Assembly (NCBI RefSeq): GCF_014333585.1
Contig: NZ_JACSCW010000002.1
Span: 744,001 to 808,000 of the forward strand
Direction: 5' to 3'
Source: Hymenobacter sp. BT188
GTDB lineage: Bacteria > Bacteroidota > Bacteroidia > Cytophagales > Hymenobacteraceae
DNA: 64,000 nt
Shown: positions 25,871 to 35,096 of the stretch, piece after piece
Layout: every line of letters starts with the position of its first letter
Numbering within the stretch: the first letter of the stretch is position 1
Notes under the pieces: generated by a model
What the model saw: the letters and a program-made list of their open reading frames with translations, nothing else
What the model was told of the DNA's origin: nothing
The model's database searches: none
Program-made: the position numbers and the translations under genes

Positions 25871-27058
25871 ATGAAAAAGGTAGTTTTAGCGTACAGTGGC
25901 GGCCTGGATACGTCGTATTGCGTGGTGTATCTGACCAAAGAATTAGGCTTGGAAGTACACACGGTTATTGTCAACTCAGGGGGCTTTTCTGCCGAGGAAT
26001 TGCAAAGTATCGAGACGCGAGCCTACGAGTTGGGTTCATCCAAGCACGAAGTAATCGACGTCACGGAGCGCTTCTATCAAGACTGCCTACGGTTCTTGCT
26101 GTTCGGCAACGTCCTAAAAAACGATACTTATCCGCTCTCCGTTAGTGCCGAGCGTATGTTTCAGTCGTTGGCCCTGGCCGAGTACGCCCGCGAGCATAAA
26201 GCCGACTATATTGCTCACGGCAGCACCGGCGCCGGCAACGACCAGGTGCGCTTCGACGTGGCATTCTCGGTAATTGCCCCCCAGACCGAAATTATCACGC
26301 CCATCCGCGACCAGAAACTCTCCCGCCAAGCCGAGATTGAATATCTGCGAAGCCACGGCGTGGAAATGAGCTGGGAAAAGGCCAAATACTCCATTAACAA
26401 AGGTATTTGGGGCACGAGCGTAGGCGGCGTAGAAACGCTGACTTCGCACCAAGCGCTGCCCGAAACGGCTTATCCCACCCAGCTTCAGCAAACCGAACCG
26501 ATTTCTATCGAAGTCGCTTTCGAGAAAGGCGAACCTGTAGCCTTGAACGGCCAAAAAATGCCCCCCGTGCAGCTTATTCAAGAATTGAACGAGCTAGCTG
26601 GTCAGTACGCTATCGGCCGCGACATCCACGTGGGCGACACGATTCTGGGTATCAAGGGCCGCGTAGGCTTTGAGGCCCCGGCTCCGCTGATTCTTATTAA
26701 AGCGCACCATTTGCTAGAAAAGCACACGTCGTCGCGCTGGCAGCTGTTGCACAAAGACTACATCGCCAACTGGTACGGCACGCTGCTACACGAAGCCCAG
26801 TACTTAGATCCAGTAATGCGCGATATGGAAGCTTTCTTAGAGTCGTCGCAGGCGCGGGTGTCGGGCACGGTGTTTATCAAGCTGAAACCGTATCAGTTTG
26901 AACTGCAAGGTATTGATTCCAAATATGATATGATGCGCTCCAAAGTGGCGACCTACGGCGAGGAAAACGACGCCTGGGATGCCCGCGATGCGCAGGGCTT
27001 CATCAAAATATTCAGCAACCAGCTCAAAATTCACAGCAGCTTCAATGGCGAAGGTTAA
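25871..27058 (+). CDS. argG: Argininosuccinate synthase
   Basis: Joins citrulline and aspartate with ATP cleavage. 395 residues. The N-type ATP pyrophosphatase P-loop is AYSGGLDTSYCVVYL; the IAHGSTGAGNDQVRFD and SINKGIWGTSVGGVETL blocks are diagnostic. It follows the GNAT gene by 58 bp and overlaps the start of argC by 14 bp, so translational coupling is likely. Two copies of the repeated word are in the C orientation (IAPQTE and MPPVQL). Confidence 0.96.
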   Translation: MKKVVLAYSGGLDTSYCVVYLTKELGLEVHTVIVNSGGFSAEELQSIETRAYELGSSKHEVIDVTERFYQDCLRFLLFGNVLKNDTYPLSVSAERMFQSLALAEYAREHKADYIAHGSTGAGNDQVRFDVAFSVIAPQTEIITPIRDQKLSRQAEIEYLRSHGVEMSWEKAKYSINKGIWGTSVGGVETLTSHQALPETAYPTQLQQTEPISIEVAFEKGEPVALNGQKMPPVQLIQELNELAGQYAIGRDIHVGDTILGIKGRVGFEAPAPLILIKAHHLLEKHTSSRWQLLHKDYIANWYGTLLHEAQYLDPVMRDMEAFLESSQARVSGTVFIKLKPYQFELQGIDSKYDMMRSKVATYGEENDAWDARDAQGFIKIFSNQLKIHSSFNGEG

Positions 27059-28028
27059 GGTAGGCATCGTGGGCGGGGCCGGCTACACGGCCGGCGAGCT
27101 GATCCGCATTCTGCTATATCATCCGCAGGTGACCATCGGGGCGGTGGTCAGCTCCTCCAACGCCGGCAACCCCGTATACCAGGTGCACGACGACTTAGTG
27201 GGTGAAACCGACCTGCGCTTCCAAAGCGACCTGAATGGCGACGAAGAAGTCGTTTTCCTGTGCCTGGGCCACGGCAATTCTCGCAGCTTTCTGGAAAAGA
27301 ACAGTGTGCCCGTGGGGGCCAAAATCATTGACCTGAGCAATGATTTTCGGCTGAATGCAGATAATGATGTGGCCGGTCGCAGCTTCGTGTATGGTTTGCC
27401 GGAGCTGAATAAAGTGGCCATACAAGCGGCTCAAAACATTGCCAATCCCGGCTGCTTTGCCACGGCTATTCAAATGACTTTGCTGCCGCTTGCCCAAGCT
27501 GGCCTGCTTACCGACGACGTGCACGTGTCGGCCATAACGGGTTCTACGGGTGCCGGACAAAGCTTGTCGGAAACAGTTCACTTCTCGTGGCGCACCAACA
27601 ATGTGTCCATTTACAAGCCCTTCACACACCAGCACCTTGGCGAAATAGGGGAGAGCCTGACGCAATTGCAGCCGCACCTGGAAGGCGATATTCACTTTAT
27701 TCCCTACCGCGGCAATTTCTCGCGAGGTATTTTTGCGAGTGTGTATACGCCTTCGGATTTAAGCCAAGATGAAGCGCGGCAGCTGTTCAAGGATTTCTAC
27801 GCTGATGCGCCTTTTACTACAGTGTCAGACAAGGAAGTTCACCTGAAGCAAGTGGTAAATACAAATAAGTGCGTCCTACACGTGCAGAAATTCGGCAAGC
27901 AGCTGCTCATAACGTCTGTTATCGATAATCTAGTGAAGGGTGCCTCCGGGCAGGCTGTGCAGAACATGAATCTGCTGTTCGGGTACCCAGAAAATGAAGG
28001 TCTTCAGCTTAAATCAGTTGCTTTCTAA
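27045..28028 (+). CDS. argC: N-acetyl-gamma-glutamyl-phosphate reductase
   Basis: NADPH-dependent reduction of acylglutamyl phosphate to the semialdehyde. ATG 27045 (MAKVKVGIVGGAGYTAGELIR) lies inside the end of argG; a longer frame back to 26979 is only argG in another frame. The Rossmann motif GGAGYTAGE and active-site Cys137 in NPGCFATAIQ are present. 327 residues matches the short class. The stop codon overlaps the argD start (TAATG). Confidence 0.95.
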   Translation: MAKVKVGIVGGAGYTAGELIRILLYHPQVTIGAVVSSSNAGNPVYQVHDDLVGETDLRFQSDLNGDEEVVFLCLGHGNSRSFLEKNSVPVGAKIIDLSNDFRLNADNDVAGRSFVYGLPELNKVAIQAAQNIANPGCFATAIQMTLLPLAQAGLLTDDVHVSAITGSTGAGQSLSETVHFSWRTNNVSIYKPFTHQHLGEIGESLTQLQPHLEGDIHFIPYRGNFSRGIFASVYTPSDLSQDEARQLFKDFYADAPFTTVSDKEVHLKQVVNTNKCVLHVQKFGKQLLITSVIDNLVKGASGQAVQNMNLLFGYPENEGLQLKSVAF

Positions 28029-29191
28029 TGGATTTATTCAACGTTTACCCGCTCGTTAATATCACACCGGTAAAGGCGCTGGGAGCCACGCTGTGGGATG
28101 AGAACGGCCAGGAGTACCTGGATTTTTACGGCGGTCACGCCGTTATTTCTATCGGCCACAGTCACCCGCATTACGTTCGTCGCATCAGTGAGCAGCTAAA
28201 CCAGATTGGGTTTTATTCTAACTCCGTTCAAATCCCGATTCAGGCTGAGCTAGCGCAGAAGCTTGGTGAGGTGTCGGGGTATCCTGACTACAGTTTGTTC
28301 TTATGTAACTCCGGTGCCGAAGCCAACGAAAACGCCCTGAAGCTGGCCTCGTTTCACACGGGCAAAAAGCACGTCATTGCCTTCAAAGGTGCCTTCCACG
28401 GCCGCACATCTGGCGCTGTAGCTGCCACCGACAACGCCAAGATCGTAGCGCCCTTCAACGCGGGCCACGGCATTTCCTTCGTCGGCTACGACTTGGCCGA
28501 GGTGGAGCGCGTAATACAGACCGAAGAGGTTTGCGCCGTCATCGTTGAGCCAATTCAAGGCGTGGGGGGCATTATTGTGCCATCCGATGAGTTTCTGCAA
28601 GGCCTCGCTGCACTGTGCAAAATGCACGGTGTCATTCTCATTGCCGACGAAGTGCAAAGCGGCTACGGCCGTAGCGGCCGTTTCTTCGCCCATCAGCACG
28701 TGGGCATTCAACCCGATATTATTTCAGTAGCCAAAGGCATGGGCAATGGCTTCCCCATCGGTGGCATCCTGATTTCGCCCGCACTGAAGGCGTCATACGG
28801 CTTGCTAGGAACCACGTTTGGCGGCAACCATCTGGCTTGCGCCGCAGCGTTGGCTGTGCTGGAAGTTATTGAGCAGGAAAACCTGATAGCCCACGCCGAC
28901 GAGCTGGGGGGCTTTTTGCGCGCTGATTTAGAAGTCAACGCCGGCGCCCAGGAAATCCGCGGCCGCGGCCTGATGGTCGGCATCAAGTACGACTTCCCTA
29001 TTAAAGACCTGCGCGACAAGCTGCTATCGGATTACCGCATTTTCGTAGGCAACGCCTCCGACCCAACGGTGCTGCGCCTGCTGCCGCCGCTGAATATCAC
29101 GCGGGCGGAAGTGGACCGGTTCCTACTAGCGCTGTATTCGCTGACGGAAAAGTCGGTAAATGTCATTCAGCAAGCTTCGGCGTTGGATTAG
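28028..29191 (+). CDS. argD: Acetylornithine (acylornithine) aminotransferase
   Basis: PLP-dependent class III aminotransferase that turns the acylglutamate semialdehyde into acylornithine. 387 residues. The PLP lysine is in ISVAKGMGNGFPIGG; the substrate-binding DEVQSGYGRSGRFFA and the FHGRTSGAVAATDN block are typical. It starts within the argC stop. A GTAGAGACGCA inverted-repeat element begins 7 bp after its stop codon. Confidence 0.94.
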   Translation: MDLFNVYPLVNITPVKALGATLWDENGQEYLDFYGGHAVISIGHSHPHYVRRISEQLNQIGFYSNSVQIPIQAELAQKLGEVSGYPDYSLFLCNSGAEANENALKLASFHTGKKHVIAFKGAFHGRTSGAVAATDNAKIVAPFNAGHGISFVGYDLAEVERVIQTEEVCAVIVEPIQGVGGIIVPSDEFLQGLAALCKMHGVILIADEVQSGYGRSGRFFAHQHVGIQPDIISVAKGMGNGFPIGGILISPALKASYGLLGTTFGGNHLACAAALAVLEVIEQENLIAHADELGGFLRADLEVNAGAQEIRGRGLMVGIKYDFPIKDLRDKLLSDYRIFVGNASDPTVLRLLPPLNITRAEVDRFLLALYSLTEKSVNVIQQASALD

Positions 29192-29197
29192 GACGGT

Positions 29198-29302
29198 GTA
29201 GAGACGCAATATTTTGCGTCTCTTTGTTTAATGGCTTGCGCCAGAATGATGCGGCAATAACAACATCAGCAACGATTGAGACTCCAACTAGTGCGTCTCT
29301 AC
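29198..29302. repeat. MITE-like element with GTAGAGACGCA terminal inverted repeats
   Basis: The 105-bp spacer between argD and carA is bounded by GTAGAGACGCA (29198-29208) and its exact complement TGCGTCTCTAC (29292-29302). The left end also forms a local hairpin (AGAGACGCAA / TTGCGTCTCT, 29200-29223). A third copy of the end sequence lies at the carB stop (34764). There is no transposase and no clear target duplication. Confidence 0.6.
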
Positions 29303-29316
29303 AATCAAAACGATAG

Positions 29317-30393
29317 ATGTCCCAAACAGTAAAACTAGTTCTCGAAGACGGCACCGAAATCCAGGGCGAATCCTTCGGCGCGTTTACGTCCGTTGCCGGT
29401 GAGGTGGTGTTCAGTACAGCCATGACCGGCTACCCCGAAAACCTGACCGATCCATCGTTCAGGGGGCAAATTCTGGTGTTGACCTACCCGATGGTGGGCA
29501 ACTACGGCGTGCCCGGAGAGGAACTGTACGAGTCAATTTCCAAGATTTTCGAGTCGGATAAGATTCATATTTCTGGGCTGGTCGTCAACTATTACTCTGA
29601 GGAGCACAGCCACTGGAACGCCGCCAAAAGCCTCGGCGACTGGCTCAAGGAGTACAACATCCCCGGCATTTTCGGCGTGGATACGCGCATGCTCACCAAA
29701 AAGCTCCGCGAGAAAGGCGCTATGCTCGGCAAGATCGTAGCCGAAGCCGACGTTCCCCTCCACGACCCCAACCAGGAAAACTTGGTAGCCCAAGTAAGCC
29801 CCACCGAGGTAAAGCACTACGGCAAGGGTCAGCACAAAATCGTGCTCGTCGACTGCGGCACCAAGACCAATATTATCCGTTGCTTCCTGGAGCGCGATGT
29901 GGAGCTGATCCGTGTGCCCTGGGACTACGATTTCACCACGCTCGACTACGACGGCCTATTCCTCAGCAATGGCCCCGGCGACCCAAAGATGTGTGAAGCT
30001 ACCATCGGTCACCTGCAAACCGCTCTCCAGCAGGACAAGCCCATTTTCGGCATCTGCCTGGGTAGCCAACTTATGGGGCTAGCCGCTGGCGGCGATACGT
30101 TCAAACTCAAGTACGGTCACCGCAGCCACAACCAGCCGGTGAAGCTCACCGGCACCCAGCGCAGCTACATCACCAGCCAAAACCACGGCTTCGCGGTAGA
30201 CACCGACACGCTGCCCGCCGAGTGGACCATGCTATTCGAAAACCTGAACGACGGCACCTGCGAAGGCATCAAGCACAAAACCAAGCCGTTCTTCTCCACC
30301 CAGTTCCACCCCGAAGCCGCTGGCGGCCCCGAGGATACGGAGTATCTGTTTGATGACTTCTTGAAAGCGGTAGCGGAGCATAAAAACCGATAA
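29317..30393 (+). CDS. carA: Carbamoyl-phosphate synthase small subunit
   Basis: Glutamine amidotransferase subunit that feeds ammonia to CarB for arginine and pyrimidine synthesis. 358 residues. The N-terminal CPSase domain (GYPENLTDPSFRGQILVLTYP) is followed by the class I GATase domain with nucleophile Cys247 in FGICLGSQ and His/Glu in FHPEAAGGPEDT. The residue after LG is Ser250, where many CarA proteins have His. The other half of the enzyme, carB, is 1.1 kb downstream, separated by two unrelated genes. Confidence 0.95.
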   Translation: MSQTVKLVLEDGTEIQGESFGAFTSVAGEVVFSTAMTGYPENLTDPSFRGQILVLTYPMVGNYGVPGEELYESISKIFESDKIHISGLVVNYYSEEHSHWNAAKSLGDWLKEYNIPGIFGVDTRMLTKKLREKGAMLGKIVAEADVPLHDPNQENLVAQVSPTEVKHYGKGQHKIVLVDCGTKTNIIRCFLERDVELIRVPWDYDFTTLDYDGLFLSNGPGDPKMCEATIGHLQTALQQDKPIFGICLGSQLMGLAAGGDTFKLKYGHRSHNQPVKLTGTQRSYITSQNHGFAVDTDTLPAEWTMLFENLNDGTCEGIKHKTKPFFSTQFHPEAAGGPEDTEYLFDDFLKAVAEHKNR

Positions 30394-30403
30394 TGTGTAA
30401 CAC

Positions 30404-31018
30404 ATGCTTCATCATCAGTTTGCAAGCTCCCGGCCGGTAGTGCTTCTACCGCATCAAGCATCTTGGACTAGCGAGTTCACTGAAATGGCTAGGCGTATTG
30501 ATGATATTACTGATGATACTGTATTGCACATCGATCATATTGGCTCTACTGCTGTGCCCTCTCTGACTGCGAAGGATGTGATTGATGTGCAATTGACAGT
30601 GGCGGATCTTGCGGATACAACTGCCCTGATAAATTCCTTGGAGGAAGCTGGGTTTCGACCAAAGAAATCATTTGAATACGATGAGTTTCATGGGTTACCG
30701 TCTCAATCTCCAGAGCTACGCAAACGCTACATTCGTGAACCACTTGGCGAGCGACGCGCCCACATTCATGTGCGTGAAGCAGGCCGGTTTAATACTCGCT
30801 ATGCGCTGCTATTCCGGGATTATCTGCGCGCAAATGCTAATGCGCGTGAGGAATATGAGCTAGTAAAGTGTCGTGCCGCCAAGCTATTTCCGAATAGTAT
30901 AGAAGGGTACCTCTTCCTAAAAGAACCAGCGTTTCATTTAATCTACTATGCTGCCGACTTGTGGGCCGAAAAAGTAGGATGGGAGCCCCATACAGAGAAG
31001 AGCCGAGGTTCTGACTAA
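30404..31018 (+). CDS. GrpB/UPF0157 family protein
   Basis: A 204-residue member of the GrpB family, a branch of the nucleotidyltransferase-like fold. The signature IDHIGSTAVPSLTAKDVIDVQLTV is clear, and the conserved RDYLRAN and EYxxxK positions follow. Some relatives are linked to coenzyme A or dephospho-CoA metabolism, but most are of unknown role. It starts 10 bp after carA and is inserted between carA and carB, a position with no known metabolic reason. Third-position A/T use looks higher than in carA and carB, hinting at acquisition. Confidence 0.8.
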   Translation: MLHHQFASSRPVVLLPHQASWTSEFTEMARRIDDITDDTVLHIDHIGSTAVPSLTAKDVIDVQLTVADLADTTALINSLEEAGFRPKKSFEYDEFHGLPSQSPELRKRYIREPLGERRAHIHVREAGRFNTRYALLFRDYLRANANAREEYELVKCRAAKLFPNSIEGYLFLKEPAFHLIYYAADLWAEKVGWEPHTEKSRGSD

Positions 31019-31075
31019 TAGCTTGATCGATAATCGGCCTTTTTAAATTTCATCACTTCCCAACGCACTACTCTT

Positions 31076-31444
31076 ATGCCAGCAAAACATAGAGGTTTTC
31101 CGAACTGGGGATATCTGGTGTTGGGAGCTTTGGCTTTCGCAGGGTTCTATTTCGTCAAGAACATGGGCCAGCGGACGATAATGAAAGCAGTGCTTGGCGA
31201 ACCGGGTGGGTTGATTACAAAAGCCATGAGTTCGGCCCGAGTTTCACAGCGGATAACCAGTAGAACAGGAAAAATAACTGCCAAAAACTTCAAGGTGGAG
31301 AAACTCGGCGCTACAAAAGATTCTCTCTCCTTCCGCTTCTTCTTGGATGGTGAGCGTGCCGATGCCACCGTCAGACTTTGGATGGCCAGACGCTCGTCTG
31401 GCGAATGGCACATAGTGAAAAGTGACACCATCTTTACCGAATAG
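31076..31444 (+). CDS. Small membrane-anchored hypothetical protein (Coa1-like)
   Basis: 122 residues: a short Lys/Arg-rich N-terminus, one membrane helix (about 11-27, WGYLVLGALAFAGFYFVK) and a soluble domain of about 85 residues containing VEKLGATKDSLSFRFFLDG and WHIVKSD. The layout recalls the cytochrome-oxidase assembly factor Coa1/TIM21-like small proteins, but the match is weak. It is the second accessory gene between carA and carB. Confidence 0.6.
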   Translation: MPAKHRGFPNWGYLVLGALAFAGFYFVKNMGQRTIMKAVLGEPGGLITKAMSSARVSQRITSRTGKITAKNFKVEKLGATKDSLSFRFFLDGERADATVRLWMARRSSGEWHIVKSDTIFTE

Positions 31445-31536
31445 AAGCCACTCACCTAAACCATCGGCTGTAGCCGACTTAACACGACTGCCTTTGAACA
31501 TGACCGCACCAGCGGCCTGTTACCCCAACCCTTAGA

Positions 31537-34500
31537 ATGGAAAAACCCAACAAAGTTCTCATCCTCGGTTCCGGCGCGCTGAAAATTGGCGAGGCCGGTG
31601 AGTTCGATTACTCCGGCTCCCAAGCCCTCAAGGCGCTGAAAGAGGAAGGTATCCGCACTATCCTCATCAACCCCAACATCGCCACCGTGCAGACGTCGGA
31701 CAACATTGCCGACGACGTGTACTTCCTGCCCGTGACGCCCTACTTCGTGGAGGAAGTCATCAAAAAGGAAAAGCCCGATGGTATTCTGGTAGCCTTTGGG
31801 GGGCAAACTGCCCTGAACTGCGCCGTGGCATTGTTCCGCGACGGAGTGTTTGAGAAGTATAACGTGAAGGTGCTGGGCACGCCCGTGCAAAGCATCATCG
31901 ACACCGAGGACCGGGATATTTTCAAGGAGAAGCTCGAACAGATTGGGGTGCTTTCGGCCCGCAGTGTAGCCGTGACGAACATGGAGGATGCGCTGGCCGC
32001 AGCCGAGAAAATCGGTTTCCCGATTATCGTACGGGCGGCGTTCGCGCTGGGTGGCTTGGGCAGCGGCTTTGCCAATGACATGGACGAACTGCGGGCCCTG
32101 GCGCAGAAATCCTTCACCACATCCGACCAAATTCTGGTGGAGGAGTCGCTGAAGGGCTGGAAGGAAGTGGAGTACGAAGTGGTGCGCGACCAGTATGACA
32201 ACTGCATCACGGTCTGCAACATGGAGAACTTCGACCCCATTGGCATTCATACTGGGGAGAGCATCGTGGTGGCGCCGTCGCAGACGCTGAGCAACCGCGA
32301 GTACCACAAGCTGCGCAGCATCGGCATCAAGACCATTCGCCACCTCGGCATTGTGGGCGAGTGCAACATTCAGTACGCCCTCGACCCCGTTTCGGAGGAC
32401 TACCGCGTGATTGAGGTGAATGCCCGCTTGTCGCGCTCCTCGGCGCTGGCTTCCAAGGCGACGGGCTACCCACTGGCGTTTGTGGCGGCCAAGCTGAGCT
32501 TAGGCTACTCGCTGTCGGAGCTTAAAAACAGCGTGACGCAGACGACTTCGGCTTTCTTTGAACCGGCTCTAGACTACGTGGTAGTGAAGCTGCCGCGCTG
32601 GGATCTGGCCAAGTTTGAGGGCGTGAACCGGCAGATTGGCTCGGCCATGAAGAGCGTGGGTGAGGTTATGGCCATCGGTAAATCCTTCGAGGAAGCTATT
32701 CAGAAGGGCCTGCGCATGCTGGATACCGGCAAGCGCGGCTTCGTGGCCAACAAGCCCGAGCAGGTGGATAACGCTACCATCGACAAGCTGCTGAGCGAGC
32801 CGAACGAGGAGCGCATCTTCGCCATCAACTTGGCGTTTGAGGCCGGCTATACGCTCAACCAAGTGCACGATCTGACCAGGATTGACCACTGGTTCTTGCA
32901 GCGGCTGCTGACCATTTTCGAGTTGGGCAAGAAGCTGGCCGCTAAGCGCGGCAACGGCCTAGATGCCCTGGAAACTGGCCTGCTGCGTGACGTGAAGAAA
33001 GCCGGCTTCTCGGACCAGCAAATAGCCGTGAAGCTGCTCGGCGAAGGCGACGTAAAAGCCGACGAGCTACTCGTGCGGGCCCGCCGCAAGGCCCTGGGTG
33101 TGCTGCCCGTCATCAAGCAGATTGACACGCTGGCCGCCGAATTTCCGGCCAAAACCAACTACCTCTACAGCACCTACCACGGCACCGAAAACGACCTGGA
33201 GCCCGAAACCGCTAAGTCGGTGGTGGTGCTGGGCTCGGGCGTGTACCGCATCGGCAGCTCTGTGGAATTCGACTGGTGCGGCGTGCAGGCTGTGCAGACG
33301 GCTGCTGAGGAGGGCTACAAAACCATTATCATCAACTACAACCCCGAAACTGTCAGCACCGACTACGACGTTAGCGACCGGCTGTACTTCGAGGAGCTGA
33401 GCTTCGAGCGGGTGATGGATATTCTGGATTTTGAGCAGCCGGGGGGCATTATTTTGTCTACTGGGGGGCAAATTCCGAACAACCTCGCCACTCGTTTGGC
33501 CGATGCGAATGCGCCCATCCTAGGTACAGCGCCGGCTCGCATTGATGAAGCTGAGAACCGCCACAAGTTCAGCAGCATCATGGACGAGCTGGGCATTGCG
33601 CAGCCCCGCTGGAAAGAGCTGACTTCGCTGGACGCCATGTTTGAGTTCGTGAACGAGGTGGGCTACCCCGTACTGATTCGTCCGAGCTACGTGTTGTCGG
33701 GAGCTTCTATGAACGTGGTTTCCAACGCGTTTGAGATGGAAGCATTTCTGCGGGCGGCTACTGAGGTAAGCGCCGAATACCCCGTGGTGGTGTCGGAGTT
33801 TATCCAGGAAGCGAAGGAGATTGAGCTGGACGCGGTGGCCGACAAGGGCCAAATCGTGAGCTATGCCATTTCCGAGCACGTGGAGTTTGCCGGGGTGCAC
33901 TCCGGCGACGCCACCATGTACTACCCGCCCCAGCGCGTGTACGTGGGCACGGTGCGCAAGCTCAAAATCATTGCTGAGAAGATTGCCAAACGCTATGAAA
34001 TCAGCGGGCCATTCAACATCCAATTCCTGGAGAAAAACCGTGAAATCCGGGTGATTGAGTGCAACATCCGCGCCTCCCGCTCCTTCCCGTTCGTGTCCAA
34101 GGTGTCGGGCCACAACCTCATTCGCAAGGCCACCCAGGTGTTGCTGGGCAAGAAAGTGGAGCGCGACGCGAGCGAGCTGGTCTACGACCTGCCCTTCGTG
34201 GGTGTAAAAGCCCCCCAGTTCTCGTTTACTCGCCTGCCCGGCGCCGATCCGGTACTGCGGGTGGACATGGTGAGCACCGGCGAAGTGGGCTGCCTGGGCG
34301 ACACGGCCGAGGAAGCCCTGTTGAAATCGATGCTAAGCGTGGGCTACAAGATTCCGCAGAAGTCGGTGCTGATTTCCAGCGGCCCTATCCTCTCTAAGAT
34401 AGCGTTGCTAGAATCGGCGCGGCTGCTGTTGCAAAGCGGCTACACCATCTACGCCACGCAGGGCACGCACCGCTTTTTTGCCGAAAACAACGTGCCAAGC

Positions 34501-34767
34501 TCCCTGGTCTTCTGGCCCGACGACCACCAGGAGCCTAACGTACTAACTTACCTCAAGGAGAAGAAAATCGACTTGGTCATCAACATCCCCAAGAACCTCT
34601 CAAAAGGCGAGCTGGACAACGACTACAAAATCCGCCGCACCGCCGTGGACTTCGGCGTAGGCTTGCTAACGAATGCCCGGTTGGCCAAAGCGTTTATTCA
34701 AGCCTTCTGCACGCTGAAACTGGAGGATCTGAAGATCAAGAGTTGGAACGAGTATAAGGCGATGTAG
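31537..34767 (+). CDS. carB: Carbamoyl-phosphate synthase large subunit
   Basis: Makes carbamoyl phosphate from bicarbonate, ammonia and two ATP. 1076 residues with the internal duplication expected: N-terminal half (LILGSGALKIGEAGEFDYSG and an ATP-grasp), oligomerisation region, C-terminal half (VVVLGSGVYRIGSSVEFDWC and the second ATP-grasp), and a terminal MGS-like allosteric domain (ILSKIALLESARLLLQSGY). Three GGGGGGC copies on the plus strand encode Gly-Gly; two lie only 22 bp apart (33441 and 33463). The stop TAG is part of a GTAGAGACGCA repeat. Confidence 0.97.
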   Translation: MEKPNKVLILGSGALKIGEAGEFDYSGSQALKALKEEGIRTILINPNIATVQTSDNIADDVYFLPVTPYFVEEVIKKEKPDGILVAFGGQTALNCAVALFRDGVFEKYNVKVLGTPVQSIIDTEDRDIFKEKLEQIGVLSARSVAVTNMEDALAAAEKIGFPIIVRAAFALGGLGSGFANDMDELRALAQKSFTTSDQILVEESLKGWKEVEYEVVRDQYDNCITVCNMENFDPIGIHTGESIVVAPSQTLSNREYHKLRSIGIKTIRHLGIVGECNIQYALDPVSEDYRVIEVNARLSRSSALASKATGYPLAFVAAKLSLGYSLSELKNSVTQTTSAFFEPALDYVVVKLPRWDLAKFEGVNRQIGSAMKSVGEVMAIGKSFEEAIQKGLRMLDTGKRGFVANKPEQVDNATIDKLLSEPNEERIFAINLAFEAGYTLNQVHDLTRIDHWFLQRLLTIFELGKKLAAKRGNGLDALETGLLRDVKKAGFSDQQIAVKLLGEGDVKADELLVRARRKALGVLPVIKQIDTLAAEFPAKTNYLYSTYHGTENDLEPETAKSVVVLGSGVYRIGSSVEFDWCGVQAVQTAAEEGYKTIIINYNPETVSTDYDVSDRLYFEELSFERVMDILDFEQPGGIILSTGGQIPNNLATRLADANAPILGTAPARIDEAENRHKFSSIMDELGIAQPRWKELTSLDAMFEFVNEVGYPVLIRPSYVLSGASMNVVSNAFEMEAFLRAATEVSAEYPVVVSEFIQEAKEIELDAVADKGQIVSYAISEHVEFAGVHSGDATMYYPPQRVYVGTVRKLKIIAEKIAKRYEISGPFNIQFLEKNREIRVIECNIRASRSFPFVSKVSGHNLIRKATQVLLGKKVERDASELVYDLPFVGVKAPQFSFTRLPGADPVLRVDMVSTGEVGCLGDTAEEALLKSMLSVGYKIPQKSVLISSGPILSKIALLESARLLLQSGYTIYATQGTHRFFAENNVPSSLVFWPDDHQEPNVLTYLKEKKIDLVINIPKNLSKGELDNDYKIRRTAVDFGVGLLTNARLAKAFIQAFCTLKLEDLKIKSWNEYKAM

Positions 34768-34785
34768 AGACGCATAGTTGCGTCT
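34764..34785. repeat. GTAGAGACGCA repeat overlapping the carB stop codon
   Basis: GTAGAGACGCA-TAGT-TGCGTCT. The TAG at 34765-34767 inside the repeat ends carB. It is the same end sequence as the 29198-29302 element. Confidence 0.6.
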
Positions 34786-34799
34786 TACCGTTGAACATT

Positions 34800-35078
34800 A
34801 TGCGCCAAGAAGACCTGCCAGAGCGCTGGAAGATCAAGCTTCAAGACTATTTAACTGCTAAAGGAAGCATCGAGCAGCATAAGCTCGATGCTTCCGATTT
34901 TCCCCTGGAAGGTATAGTAAGAATTCAGTTTGAAGACGACTCCAAAGTTGAATTCCATTACGCTTTTGCCATTGAGGCACCGGAATTCCGAGAAGTTGCA
35001 GTTTTCACTGAGCACTGTGGCTATCATGTGTTTCCGCTGTATGAGGGACTTCAGTTGACAGTTGAGGCTAATTCTTAG
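34800..35078 (+). CDS. Hypothetical protein (92 aa) in accessory cassette
   Basis: From ATG 34800 (MRQEDLPERWKIKLQDYL); a TTG at 34791 would add three residues. The product is a small alpha/beta protein with an acidic midsection (VRIQFEDDSKVEFHYAFAIEAPEFREVAVFTEHCGYHVFPLYEG). No family recognised. It is more A/T-rich than carB or argF and is followed by an immunity-like gene, which suggests a small transferred cassette within the arginine operon. Confidence 0.6.
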   Translation: MRQEDLPERWKIKLQDYLTAKGSIEQHKLDASDFPLEGIVRIQFEDDSKVEFHYAFAIEAPEFREVAVFTEHCGYHVFPLYEGLQLTVEANS

Positions 35079-35096
35079 TCTAAGAATATCGTGCTT

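Noticed and set aside
31456..32343. 295-codon open frame antisense to carB
   Set aside because: It mirrors the codon pattern of carB, has no family features, and carB is unmistakable.
33441..33468. Phase-variable G-tract in carB
   Set aside because: The two G6 runs could slip, but length is constant across about 50 copies and carB is essential, so phase variation is unlikely.
29198..34785. Composite transposon carrying carA-carB between GTAGAGACGCA repeats
   Set aside because: No transposase or target duplication, and carA/carB are core genes; repeats are more likely independent dispersed copies.
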